From NCBI RefSeq assembly GCF_001417775.1, contig NZ_BBZJ01000021.1, forward strand, positions 124,001 through 188,000: 64,000 nt of DNA, given 5' to 3'. The DNA is from Streptomyces sp. TP-A0356. GTDB lineage: Bacteria; Actinomycetota; Actinomycetes; Streptomycetales; Streptomycetaceae. Made by a program: the position numbers and the translations under genes. The notes beneath the pieces are model-generated. The model was given only the letters and a program-made list of their open reading frames with translations, ran no database searches and was not told the origin of the DNA. Positions 1 to 7,572 of this stretch are shown piece after piece (position 1 is the first letter of the stretch; every line of letters begins with the position of its first letter).

Positions 1-1
1 C

Positions 2-178
2 AACAGCACCGTCTCCGGCTTCCTGAACTCGCTCGGCGACCACGTCACCGGCAAGTTCGGCTCGGGCACGGTCTTCTCGACCCGCCTGGTCAACGCCCTG
101 ATCACGGACAACGGCAAGGTGTACGCCGGCGCGGTCACCAAGGACGCGCTGGTGAAGGCGGCCAACGCGGGGAAGTAG
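2..178 (+). CDS. 3' end of LolA-like secreted/lipoprotein (partial)
   Basis: Only the last 58 codons are inside the window, ending in TAG at 176-178. The tail reads as a beta-rich end with the phrase NALITDNGKVYAGAVTKDAL followed by an alanine/lysine-rich finish. This resembles the C-terminus of the LolA-like (DUF2092-type) cell-envelope proteins that Streptomyces often encode just before an ABC exporter. It sits 30 bp before the ABC ATPase gene on the same strand, so the genes may be co-transcribed. The family call rests on the tail and on context only. Confidence 0.55.
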   Translation, partial: NSTVSGFLNSLGDHVTGKFGSGTVFSTRLVNALITDNGKVYAGAVTKDALVKAANAGK

Positions 179-208
179 GCCCGTAGGAGGGCAGGAGCGG
201 GAGAGCCC

Positions 209-1234
209 ATGGAGGAACTGTCCGCCGCGGAAGCGGAGTCGAAGGACCCGGAGCCGCGAGGCTCGGGGCCCGAGGACTCGGAGGTGGCGGTGAGCGACCC
301 GGAAGCCCCGGTCATCGCCACCCGTGCCCTCACCAAGCGCTACCGCGGCGGGCAGCTCGCCGTGGACGGGCTCGATCTGACCGTCCCGGCGGGCAGCGTC
401 TTCGGCTTCCTCGGGCCGAACGGCTCCGGCAAGACCACCACCATCCGCATGCTGATGGGCCTCATCGCGCCCACCTCGGGCACGGCGCGCGTACTGGGGC
501 GACCCATGCCCCGCGCCTCGCGCACCGTGCTCCCGCACGTCGGCGCCCTCATCGAGGGCCCGGCGCTGTACGGCTTCCTCACCGGCCGCGACAACCTCCT
601 GCGGTACGACTCCGCCGACCCCACCGCCGACCCGCGCACCCGGCGTGCGCGGGTCGCGGCCGCGCTGGACCGGGTCGGCCTCACGGCGGCGGCCGGCAAG
701 AAGGCGAAGGCCTACTCGCTGGGCATGAAGCAGCGTCTCGGCCTGGCCGCCGCCCTGCTCCAGCCCCGCAGACTCCTCGTCCTGGACGAGCCGACCAACG
801 GCCTCGACCCGCAGGGCATGCGCGAAATCCGCGCGCTGGTACGGGAGCTGGCCTCCGACGGCACGACCGTCTTCCTCTCCTCCCATCTGCTCGACGAGAT
901 CGAACAGGTCTGCACACACGCCGCCGTGATGGCCCGGGGCCGGCTGATCACCCAGGGCGCGGTGGCGGACCTGGCGGCCGGGGCGCGCGGACGTCTCGTC
1001 GTGACGACCCCGGACGTGGCCGAGGCGGCCCGGGTCCTGAAGGAACAGGGCGTGGCCGACGTGATCGTGGCGGAGGACCGGGTGACAGGCGAGGCGCCGG
1101 ACCGCGAACCGGCCGAGCTGAACGCCGCGTTGGTCACGGCGGGAGTCCGGGTCCGTGGCTTCGGTGTCGAAGGCGCGTCCCTGGAGGACGCGTTCGTGGC
1201 ACTGACGGGAGAGGGCTTCGATGTCGCAGGCTGA
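209..1234 (+). CDS. ABC transporter ATP-binding protein
   Basis: This 341-residue protein is the nucleotide-binding subunit of an ABC exporter. Residues 1-35 are an acidic, low-complexity extension. The ABC domain follows, with Walker A GPNGSGKT at about 69-76, signature SLGMKQR at about 170-176, Walker B LLVLDEP at about 189-195 and the switch histidine in SSHLLDE. The C-terminal 80 residues match the regulatory tail of DrrA/CcmA-type ATPases. The ATG at 209 has an AGGAGCGGGAG ribosome site just upstream. The next gene starts 14 bp inside this one and encodes the membrane partner. The substrate cannot be told from sequence. Confidence 0.93.
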   Translation: MEELSAAEAESKDPEPRGSGPEDSEVAVSDPEAPVIATRALTKRYRGGQLAVDGLDLTVPAGSVFGFLGPNGSGKTTTIRMLMGLIAPTSGTARVLGRPMPRASRTVLPHVGALIEGPALYGFLTGRDNLLRYDSADPTADPRTRRARVAAALDRVGLTAAAGKKAKAYSLGMKQRLGLAAALLQPRRLLVLDEPTNGLDPQGMREIRALVRELASDGTTVFLSSHLLDEIEQVCTHAAVMARGRLITQGAVADLAAGARGRLVVTTPDVAEAARVLKEQGVADVIVAEDRVTGEAPDREPAELNAALVTAGVRVRGFGVEGASLEDAFVALTGEGFDVAG

Positions 1235-2108
1235 GGCGGTCGGACCGGGCCGCGCCGAAGGCGCCCGCCGGCCGAGCCCCTTGTGGGTCGGCCTGCTGGG
1301 CAGCGAGCTGGTGACCACATTCCGGCGCTGGCGCACGCTCGCTCTGCTAGCGGTACTGGCCGCCGTGCCGGTCCTGGTCGGCATCGCCGTCAAGATCCAG
1401 ACGAGCGGCGGCTCCGGAGGCCGGGGCGGCGACGGCGGTCCGGCCTTCATCACGCAGATCACCAACAACGGCCTGTTCCTGGTCTTCACCGCACTGGCCG
1501 CGACGCTCCCCTTCTTCCTGCCGATGGCGATCGGAGTCATCGCGGGCGACGCGATCGCGGGCGAGGCGAACTCCGGCACGCTCCGCTACCTCCTGGTCGC
1601 CCCCGCCGGCCGCAGCCGCCTCCTCCTCGCCAAGTACGCGACCACGATGGCCTTCTGCCTCGTCGCCACCCTCGTCGTAGCGGTCTCGGCGCTCACGGTC
1701 GGCGCCCTGCTCTTCCCGCTGGGCGAGCTGACGACGATCTCGGGCACCCGTATCAGCTTCGCCGATGGCCTGGGCCGGGCCCTGCTGATCGCGCTGGTCG
1801 TCGCCGCGTCGCTGATCGGGGTGGCGGCCCTGGGGCTGTTCATCTCCACGCTGACCAACAGCGGCATCGCGGCGATGGCGACGACGGTGGGTCTCCTGAT
1901 CACGGTGCAGATCCTCGACCAGATCCCGCAGTTGCACGCGCTGCAGCCGTACTTCTTCTCGCACTACTGGCTGTCCTTCGCGGACCTGGTGCGCGACCCG
2001 GTCTACTGGGACGACCTGGTCCACAACCTGGGCCTGCAGGCCCTGTACGCGGCGGTCTTCGGCTCGGCGGCCTGGGCGCGCTTCACGGCGAAGGACATCA
2101 CCGCGTAG
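1221..2108 (+). CDS. ABC transporter permease
   Basis: This 295-residue membrane protein is the permease partner of the preceding ATPase; the genes overlap by 14 bp and are probably translationally coupled. About six hydrophobic segments are visible: near residues 40-57, 85-110, 138-165, 188-210, 213-235 and a last one near the C-terminus. The segment order and the phrase EANSGTLRYLLVAPAGRSRLLLAKY are typical of ABC-2 type permeases (ABC2_membrane_2/5), where a loop after the second helix contacts the ATPase. A glycine-rich external loop lies at about 64-75. Substrate unknown. Confidence 0.9.
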   Translation: MSQAEAVGPGRAEGARRPSPLWVGLLGSELVTTFRRWRTLALLAVLAAVPVLVGIAVKIQTSGGSGGRGGDGGPAFITQITNNGLFLVFTALAATLPFFLPMAIGVIAGDAIAGEANSGTLRYLLVAPAGRSRLLLAKYATTMAFCLVATLVVAVSALTVGALLFPLGELTTISGTRISFADGLGRALLIALVVAASLIGVAALGLFISTLTNSGIAAMATTVGLLITVQILDQIPQLHALQPYFFSHYWLSFADLVRDPVYWDDLVHNLGLQALYAAVFGSAAWARFTAKDITA

Positions 2109-2157
2109 GCCATTGCCTCCTCCGCCGCCCTCCCCGCGCGTCTCAGCCCCGCGCGCC

Positions 2158-2724
2158 TCACGTCTCGTACGGCAAGTCGCCGTCGGCGCTCGGGGCGAGG
2201 TCCAGCAGCAGGGCCATCACACCCACCAGAGTGGCGCTGCTGACGATCTCCCCGCGTTCGATCATCGCGCGCACCCGCGACAGAGGGATCCACTCCAGGC
2301 GGTCCGACTCGTTGCGCTCGGTCGCCTCTCCGATGTGGGCGGCGTCGTCCGTACGGAAGACGAAGTGCCGGGCGTCGGTGATGCCGGCCGCGGGCTCGGC
2401 GCGGAGGAGCGGCCGGAGCGTACCCGCGCGCCAGCCCGTCTCCTCCTCCAGTTCGCGCCCGGCCGCCGCGGCGGGCTCCTCGCCGTCCTCGACGAGGCCC
2501 ATGGGCAGCTCCCAGGCCCAGGTGCCGGTGACGAAGCGGTGACGCCACATCATGAGGACACGCCGCTCCCGGTCGACGGCCGCGGTGACGGCGACGTCCC
2601 GCAGCCGGACCACGTGGTAGTCGCAGCGGGCCCCGTCGGGCTGCTCCACGTCCAGCGAACGCAACCGGACCCAGGGCGTTTCATAGAGCGTGCGCTCCCC
2701 GTGGACGGTCCAGCGCATGCTCAC
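2158..2724 (-). CDS. NUDIX hydrolase
   Basis: The protein carries a complete Nudix box, G-x5-E-x7-RELEEE-TGW, in the stretch beginning GLVEDGEEPAAAAGRELEEE. This is the signature of enzymes that hydrolyse nucleoside diphosphates linked to another group. The body (VRLRDVAVTAAVDRERRVLMMWRHR upstream of the box) resembles ADP-ribose/ADP-sugar pyrophosphatase-like members, but the substrate is not established. I start it at the GTG at 2724, because that codon overlaps the TGA of the upstream gene as GTGA and has a GGGGG run before it. About 188 residues. It converges on the ABC permease with a 49-bp gap. Confidence 0.88.
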   Translation of the reverse strand: MSMRWTVHGERTLYETPWVRLRSLDVEQPDGARCDYHVVRLRDVAVTAAVDRERRVLMMWRHRFVTGTWAWELPMGLVEDGEEPAAAAGRELEEETGWRAGTLRPLLRAEPAAGITDARHFVFRTDDAAHIGEATERNESDRLEWIPLSRVRAMIERGEIVSSATLVGVMALLLDLAPSADGDLPYET

Positions 2725-3266
2725 CGAAGCCCCCGTCGGCCACCCGGAGCGGTGAACGCGCCTGTCAGGCGGGCGAGTTGCTCGCACTCACGGGGCGGCT
2801 GGCCGCTCAGGTCGCCGATACGCCAGGCAGGCACCCAAGGCACCCGGTAGACGTCGATCATCGATTCGATCACCTTGATTCGCTGGGCGAGTTGGCGTGG
2901 CAGCCGACCCGGCGCGTCCGCGACCAGCACGATGGCGTCGAGATCGAGGCCGGGGGGCGCCTCGCCGCGCCGGAAGACATCCAGGTACCGCAGGACGGCC
3001 TGCAGACCGCCCGCGTGTGTCCGGGCGACCAACAGCACCGAAGCGGGTTCGCTCTGGTCGGGCCGGGGCCAGCCGCGGCCGGCGTCGAACCCGCCGAAGA
3101 CGGTGGCGAGCGTCGAGGTGCCGGCTCCGCCGTGCGTGGCCACCCAGCCGAACCGCCGTGGACCGGCGGAGCCTTGAGCCGTCTCCGGCCGTGGTCCGGC
3201 GCCGTCCACCGGCCCGCGAATCCAGATCTCGGGCCCGGCGGGCCCCTGTTGCGCGATCCCCTGCAT
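2721..3266 (-). CDS. Deviant P-loop protein (DUF6668-like), coupled to NUDIX gene
   Basis: The protein has 181 residues from the ATG at 3266, which has AGGAGA about seven bases upstream. After a proline/glycine-rich N-terminus, residues 39-58 read FGWVATHGGAGTSTLATVFG, a Walker-A-like loop without the usual lysine. Later strands (ASVLLVARTHAG, DAIVLVADAPGRLP) look like the ParA/MinD-type alternating alpha/beta fold. I connect it to the actinobacterial DUF6668 family from memory of its GGAG-ST loop, so the name is tentative. No catalytic function can be assigned. Its stop overlaps the NUDIX start as GTGA, so the two proteins are made together. Confidence 0.72.
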   Translation of the reverse strand: MQGIAQQGPAGPEIWIRGPVDGAGPRPETAQGSAGPRRFGWVATHGGAGTSTLATVFGGFDAGRGWPRPDQSEPASVLLVARTHAGGLQAVLRYLDVFRRGEAPPGLDLDAIVLVADAPGRLPRQLAQRIKVIESMIDVYRVPWVPAWRIGDLSGQPPRECEQLARLTGAFTAPGGRRGLR

Positions 3267-3462
3267 CGCCACTCTCCTCGGTCGGTCCTCGCACCTCGAT
3301 CTTCACGGCAGGTGCGGCGCTCCGGTACCGGGGCACGGGTTCCTGGGACGAGCCTGTGACGCTGTGGTGACGCAGGACGGGGACGGGGACGGAAGACTTG
3401 ACCGGGTACGTATGTCTCCTGTCTGCGTACGGATGTCCGGAGCCGGAGTTCGAGGGGAGCCG

Positions 3463-3945
3463 ATGGCGAACGGGGGCGGGAGCGCCGCGAAGAGGGCCCC
3501 GGAGGGCCGAACGGCCACCGGGGCAGGGCCGACGGGCGCTGTGCCCGGGCCGACGGGTGCCGGGGCCGGGCCGACGGGTGCCGGAGCAGAGGCGACGGGC
3601 GCCGGGGCAGAGGCGACGGGCGCCGGGGCAGAGGCGACGGGCGCCGGGGCAGAGGCGACGGGCGCCGGGGCAGAGCCGACGGGTGCCGGGGCAGGGCCGG
3701 TTGCCGGGGCGGCGGCCGGAGCCCGGGGGAGGGGCGACGGTGGCTCGGACCGCGGGGCCTGCGCGACGCCGCCCGTCCTGGGGACCGCGCGCTTCTCCGG
3801 GACCACCGGGACGCGGACCGACGGCTCCGGCAGCGGTTGGTCCGGCCCGCGTAGGCTGGCCCCCTGTGCGCTCGTCGTGGGGGACGCGGCGACATCTCCC
3901 TCCTCCGCCACCTCCGCCCTCGCCTCGACCGACCGACCCGAGTGA
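3463..3945 (+). CDS. Low-complexity Gly/Ala-rich ORF (doubtful gene)
   Basis: This is a 160-codon reading frame from the ATG at 3463, which is preceded by GAGGGGAG. It runs to a TGA at 3943-3945 that lies inside the ribosome site of the next gene, as expected for a coupled upstream cistron. The protein would be mostly glycine, alanine, threonine and glutamate, with seven copies of a seven-residue unit such as TGAGAEA made by a 21-bp DNA repeat. An antisense frame over the same DNA gives a proline/alanine/valine-rich repeat, so coding strand is uncertain. No domain is recognisable. It may instead be untranslated leader of the TPR gene. Confidence 0.3.
   Translation: MANGGGSAAKRAPEGRTATGAGPTGAVPGPTGAGAGPTGAGAEATGAGAEATGAGAEATGAGAEATGAGAEPTGAGAGPVAGAAAGARGRGDGGSDRGACATPPVLGTARFSGTTGTRTDGSGSGWSGPRRLAPCALVVGDAATSPSSATSALASTDRPE
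3553..3699. repeat. 21-bp tandem repeat, seven units
   Basis: Seven units each begin with ACGGG, at 3553, 3574, 3595, 3616, 3637, 3658 and 3679. The central four are nearly identical, with core ACGGGCGCCGGGGCAGAGG. A 21-bp period keeps all frames open, so it neither proves nor excludes translation. Such arrays expand and contract by slippage. Confidence 0.9.
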
Positions 3946-3951
3946 GGAACG

Positions 3952-6198
3952 ATGTCCCGACTCAGCCGCGAACACAAGCGGGGCCGCTCCGCAGCGGGGG
4001 CCGCGTCCCAGGGGAGTGCGGGCGCCGCGGTGACGCCGATCGACGTCCATGTGCCGGCGACCGCGCGGGACGGGGTACCGGGTGCCGGAGCGACTGTCGG
4101 CGGGATGCCGGTCGTCGCGGCACCCGGGGAGCCGGTCCAGCAGGCCGTCCTGAACTACCTTCACCGCCTCGCCCTCGCGACGGGCCATCCCGTCCTGGCG
4201 ACGGTCCACGACGAACGGATCGGCTTCGTCGTACCGATCCGGGTGTACGTCGACGGTTCGAGCGACTTCGCGGGAGATCCGGCACGCACCGGGGCGCCAG
4301 GGGCCGCGGGTGCGCCGGGTGCGCCGTTTCCACACGCGACTGAGGGGGCTGGTGAGGGCGGCCCGGTGTCCGGACGGGCCGCCGGGGCCGGTGGTCCGGT
4401 CGCTCACGTGGGCGGCGAGGACGACGATCCGGTTCCGGCGGTCGCCGCCGCGGCACCCACATGGCCGGTGGAGGGCGCGCCGGTCGCGGCGCGGCCCCCG
4501 GCGGACGGCGCGCCGCAGCGGCCGCTCCGGGACAAGGCCACACACGTCCTGCGGGCGGTGGAGGCCCCGCAGCCGACTCCGGGCACCACGGCCCCGACCT
4601 TCCCCTTGAGGGCTGTACCGGACCCGAACGCAGCGTCCGCACCACGTCCGTCGGCCGCACCGGAGCCGGCACCCACCGAGGTACGTACGCCCGCACCGGA
4701 GCCGGCACCCACCGGGGAACGTACGCCCGCACCGGAGCCGGCACCCACCGGGGTACGTACGCCCGCACCGGAGCCGGCATCCACCGAGGTACGTACGCCC
4801 GCACCGGAGCCGGCACCGACCGGGGAACGTACGCCCGCACCGGAGTCGACAGCCCGGACGGCGGCGACCGGCCCCGCACCGGCATCCTCGTCGGCCCCGC
4901 CGACTTCACCGACCCCGCCGACCCCGCCGGCTTCACCGAGCCCGGTGCCGACCGGGCGTTCGGCTGCCACGCACGTCCTGCGCGCGGTACCGGAATCGAC
5001 GGTGCCGCGGCCGACGGCGACACCGGACACCGCCCCGGCGGCCTCGACTCAGGAGGCGGCACCGCAGACCGCTCCTGCTGTCCCGGCCGCTCCGGCCGAC
5101 TCGGCCCAGCCTCCCGCCCCCGCCGCGGAAGCCGCCGCCGCCTCCAACGACTCCGCTCTCCAGACGCAGCCCGCCGAACCCGCCCAGGAGGGCGCTCCGG
5201 CACGCCCCGGTGGCACCATCGCCACGTTCGTCCTGCGGGCCGTGCCCGAGGAGGCAGCGTTGATCACCGCGACGTCCGGCCCGGCCCAGGCGCTACCGGG
5301 CGCCTCCCACGACGGCATTCCACTGCCGCCGCCCGAGACGTCGGCCCCCGTGCCCGGGTCCCCCGGCACGGTCTTCGCGCCGACCGGGACCTTCGGCCCC
5401 CCGACGGCACCCCCCGTCGCGTCGCCCGCCACTCCCGACGCAGCGCCCGCCCCCGCGGTCATGACCAAGCCGCCCACCTGGCCCACCCCCGCCCCCTCGT
5501 CCGTGCAGACCCCCGAAGTGGTGGTGCCGCCCACCGCGGACGTGGACTCCGACCTGGACCCCTCCTCCGCTCGCGACTGGACACCCACCCCGTCCTCGAA
5601 GACCGCCCCGGTCGTCGACGCGGACGCGGACGAGGTCAAGGAACCGCCCGTGCGGGAGTTCGACTCCGTGGCCGAGGCCGTGCTCGCGCCCGAGTCGGGG
5701 GCCGTGCCGCCCGGCGGTGCCGGGCCCATCGCGGAGCCCATGGCCCGGATCAACGCGGCGGTGAAGCAGGGACATATCGAGGAGGCCGCCGGCCTGGCCG
5801 AGCGAGCTGTCGCCGAGTCCGCCGCGATCCTGGGCGCGGACCACCCGGACGTGCTGCGCCTGCGCGAACTCACCGCGTACATCGCCTACCTGGCCCAGGA
5901 CGCCCTGCGCTCCTTCCATCTCTCGCTCGATCTGGCCCGTCTGCGCCACCGCCTGGCCGACCCGCGCGGCGCGTACGGCAACGTCCAGAGCGCGGCCGCG
6001 GCCTGGCGCGCAGTCCGCGACCCCGTCCAGGGCCTGCACCTCGGCCGTGACCTCATCGCCGTATGGACCGAACTCGCCGCCGAAGAGGGCCCCGCCGCCG
6101 ACGACCTCGACCAGCTCGAACGGGCCCGCACCCGTATGGGCCGCCTCGCCGAACGGGCCCGCGCCGCGGGCAGCGGCGAGCATCCCTACGTGCGATGA
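3952..6198 (+). CDS. Proline/alanine-rich protein with C-terminal tetratricopeptide region
   Basis: The protein has 748 residues, from an ATG with GAGGAACG directly upstream. Residues about 62-105 form a conserved-looking globular patch (QQAVLNYLHRLALATGHPV followed by VPIRVYVDGS). Residues 110-590 are an extended Pro/Ala/Thr-rich linker. Within it is a 12-residue repeat (APEPAPTGERTP type, DNA 4657-4848) and four spaced copies of a short hydrophobic motif, [T/S]xVLRAVPE-like, near residues 195, 217, 340 and 425. Residues about 597-735 are helical with TPR character (ARINAAVKQGHIEEAAGLAE, then ILGADHPDVLRLRELTAYIA). No signal peptide or membrane segment is visible. It may be a cytoplasmic scaffold; partner and role are unknown. 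Confidence 0.8.
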   Translation: MSRLSREHKRGRSAAGAASQGSAGAAVTPIDVHVPATARDGVPGAGATVGGMPVVAAPGEPVQQAVLNYLHRLALATGHPVLATVHDERIGFVVPIRVYVDGSSDFAGDPARTGAPGAAGAPGAPFPHATEGAGEGGPVSGRAAGAGGPVAHVGGEDDDPVPAVAAAAPTWPVEGAPVAARPPADGAPQRPLRDKATHVLRAVEAPQPTPGTTAPTFPLRAVPDPNAASAPRPSAAPEPAPTEVRTPAPEPAPTGERTPAPEPAPTGVRTPAPEPASTEVRTPAPEPAPTGERTPAPESTARTAATGPAPASSSAPPTSPTPPTPPASPSPVPTGRSAATHVLRAVPESTVPRPTATPDTAPAASTQEAAPQTAPAVPAAPADSAQPPAPAAEAAAASNDSALQTQPAEPAQEGAPARPGGTIATFVLRAVPEEAALITATSGPAQALPGASHDGIPLPPPETSAPVPGSPGTVFAPTGTFGPPTAPPVASPATPDAAPAPAVMTKPPTWPTPAPSSVQTPEVVVPPTADVDSDLDPSSARDWTPTPSSKTAPVVDADADEVKEPPVREFDSVAEAVLAPESGAVPPGGAGPIAEPMARINAAVKQGHIEEAAGLAERAVAESAAILGADHPDVLRLRELTAYIAYLAQDALRSFHLSLDLARLRHRLADPRGAYGNVQSAAAAWRAVRDPVQGLHLGRDLIAVWTELAAEEGPAADDLDQLERARTRMGRLAERARAAGSGEHPYVR
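4657..4848 (+). repeat. 36-bp tandem repeat in the TPR protein linker
   Basis: Five full units and one partial unit start at 4657, 4693, 4729, 4765, 4801 and 4837, each opening with GCACCGGAGCCGGCA. Each encodes a 12-residue unit of the type APEPAPTEVRTP. Small differences between units (GAGGTA, GGGGAA or GGGGTA) alternate, suggesting duplication of a two-unit block. Confidence 0.9.
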
Positions 6199-6202
6199 GC
6201 AG

Positions 6203-6242
6203 GAGGGGGCCAGGGCGGCCGCATGGCTGCCCTGGCCCCCTC
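6203..6242. terminator. Strong hairpin after the TPR gene
   Basis: A perfect 14-bp stem (GAGGGGGCCAGGGC, 6203-6216, with its complement at 6229-6242) encloses a 12-base loop, five bases after the stop of the TPR gene. There is no T-run, which is normal in Streptomyces. It lies between convergent genes, so it may serve both directions. Confidence 0.85.
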
Positions 6243-6270
6243 GGGCCCATCGGAGTCTCTCTGGAACGGC

Positions 6271-6314
6271 GCCGTCCTTGACCCGCACGGCGCCGTCCTT
6301 GACTCGCACGGCGC
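6271..6314. repeat. Two-copy 21-bp direct repeat
   Basis: The unit GGCGCCGTCCTTGACCCGCA recurs after 21 bp with one change and a partial third copy. It lies just outside the end of the rarD gene. No coding role is seen. Confidence 0.6.
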
Positions 6315-6317
6315 CGA

Positions 6318-7436
6318 CTACGGCCTCGTATCCACGGGACCGGATCCCGCCGCCACACCGTCAGCCGTCACCGCATCCGCCGTCACCGCATCCGCCGTCA
6401 CACCCTCCGCCGTCACACCCTCCGCCGTCACGGCGTCCGCGGTCGCACCCTCCGCCACCACACCGTCCGTAGCCGGCGCCGCGCTCGCGGTCGCGCCGGC
6501 GACGGCGGTGCCGGGCGTCCCGATCTGGTTCCTGAGCGCCCGCGCCGACCGGCGGGCCGTGCGCAGCGCGTCGCCGGTGAGCAGCGACAGCGCGAGCCAC
6601 ACGAGCGCGAAGCCCGCCCAGCGCTCGGGCGGCATCGCCTCGTGGAAGTAGAAGATGCCCAGCAGGAACTGGAAGACCGGCGCCAGGTACTGCAGCAGAC
6701 CGAGCGTGGACAGCGGCACACGGATCGCGGCGGCGCCGAAGCAGACGAGGGGCAGCGCGGTGACCACCCCGGTGGCGGCGAGCAGCGTCGCGTGCCCCGC
6801 GCCGTGGGAGGCGAACGTCGAGCCGCCGTGCGCCGAGAGCCACAGCAGATACGCCAGCGCGGGCACGAACTGCACGGCGGTCTCCGCGGCCAGCGACTCG
6901 ATACCGCCCAGACTGACCTTCTTCTTCACCAGGCCGTACGTGGCGAAGGAGAAGGCGAGACACAGGGAGATCCACGGCGGGCGGCCGTAGCCGATCGTCA
7001 GGACGAGGACGGCGGCGAAGCCCACCGCGACCGCCGCCCACTGGAAGGGCCGCAGCCGCTCCTTGAGGATCAGTACGCCTATGGCGATGGTCACGAGTGG
7101 GTTGATGAAGTAGCCGAGCGAGGCCTCCACGACGTGGCCGCTGTTCACCGCCCATATGTAGACGCCCCAGTTGACGGTGATGACCGCCGCGGCGACCGTG
7201 ATCAGGGCGAGCCTGCGCGGCTGCCGCAGCAGTTCGCCGGCCCAGGCCCAGCGCCGCATCACCAGCAGCGCCACGCCGACCAGGACCAGCGACCAGACCA
7301 TCCGGTGGGCGAGGATCTCCACCGCCCCGGCGGGCTTCAGCAGCGGCCAGAAGAGGGGGACGAGCCCCCACATCCCGTAGGCCGCGAAGCCGTTCAGCAG
7401 TCCTGTCCGCCGTTCACTCTGCGGCTTGTCGGTCAC
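6318..7436 (-). CDS. rarD: EamA-family transporter RarD
   Basis: This is a membrane permease of the drug/metabolite transporter superfamily, about 372 residues from the GTG at 7436. That codon has AAGGAGGGG five bases upstream and is better than ATGs further out. The N-terminus LLNGFAAYGMWGLVPLFWPLL and the phrase AHRMVWSLVLVGVALLVMRR are typical of RarD. About ten hydrophobic helices follow in the usual two-EamA arrangement, ending near LALSLLTGDALRTARR. The last 55 residues are not part of the family: they are a repetitive Ala/Val/Thr/Asp/Gly tail built from a 15-bp DNA repeat. The transported compound is unknown. Confidence 0.9.
   Translation of the reverse strand: MTDKPQSERRTGLLNGFAAYGMWGLVPLFWPLLKPAGAVEILAHRMVWSLVLVGVALLVMRRWAWAGELLRQPRRLALITVAAAVITVNWGVYIWAVNSGHVVEASLGYFINPLVTIAIGVLILKERLRPFQWAAVAVGFAAVLVLTIGYGRPPWISLCLAFSFATYGLVKKKVSLGGIESLAAETAVQFVPALAYLLWLSAHGGSTFASHGAGHATLLAATGVVTALPLVCFGAAAIRVPLSTLGLLQYLAPVFQFLLGIFYFHEAMPPERWAGFALVWLALSLLTGDALRTARRSARALRNQIGTPGTAVAGATASAAPATDGVVAEGATADAVTAEGVTAEGVTADAVTADAVTADGVAAGSGPVDTRP
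6361..6470 (-). repeat. 15-bp tandem repeat encoding the RarD C-terminal tail
   Basis: Seven imperfect 15-bp units of the type GCCGTCACCGCATCC (as read on +) run through this stretch. They encode pentads such as ADAVT and AEGVT at the RarD C-terminus. The period is a multiple of three, so the frame is kept. Confidence 0.85.
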
Positions 7437-7489
7437 GGGCCCCTCCTTCTCGCGCTCCTGCTGCCGTGCAGCCTCCACGAAGGTAGCGC

Positions 7490-7552
7490 GAGCACCCCCG
7501 CCTGTCATGCCCGTATCGCCATACGGTCATGACAGGCGGGGGCCGGGGTGCT
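7490..7552. terminator. Very long inverted repeat between rarD and the SDR gene
   Basis: The core arms CCCCCGCCTGTCATG (7495-7509) and complement (7528-7542) pair perfectly. After one mismatch the stem continues with CCGTAT/ATACGG around a four-base CGCC loop. An outer GAGCACC/GGTGCTC pair at 7490-7496 and 7546-7552 can extend it past a small internal loop. It lies downstream of the leftward qorB-like gene and upstream of rarD, so it should stop qorB transcription. The length is unusual for a simple terminator. Confidence 0.8.
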
Positions 7553-7572
7553 CAAGGGCCCGACGGGGGAGT

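Noticed and set aside
3303..3977. Pro/Ala/Val-rich antisense frame over the 21-bp repeat
   Set aside because: It lacks a start signal and covers the ribosome site and start of the TPR gene; composition follows from the repeat.
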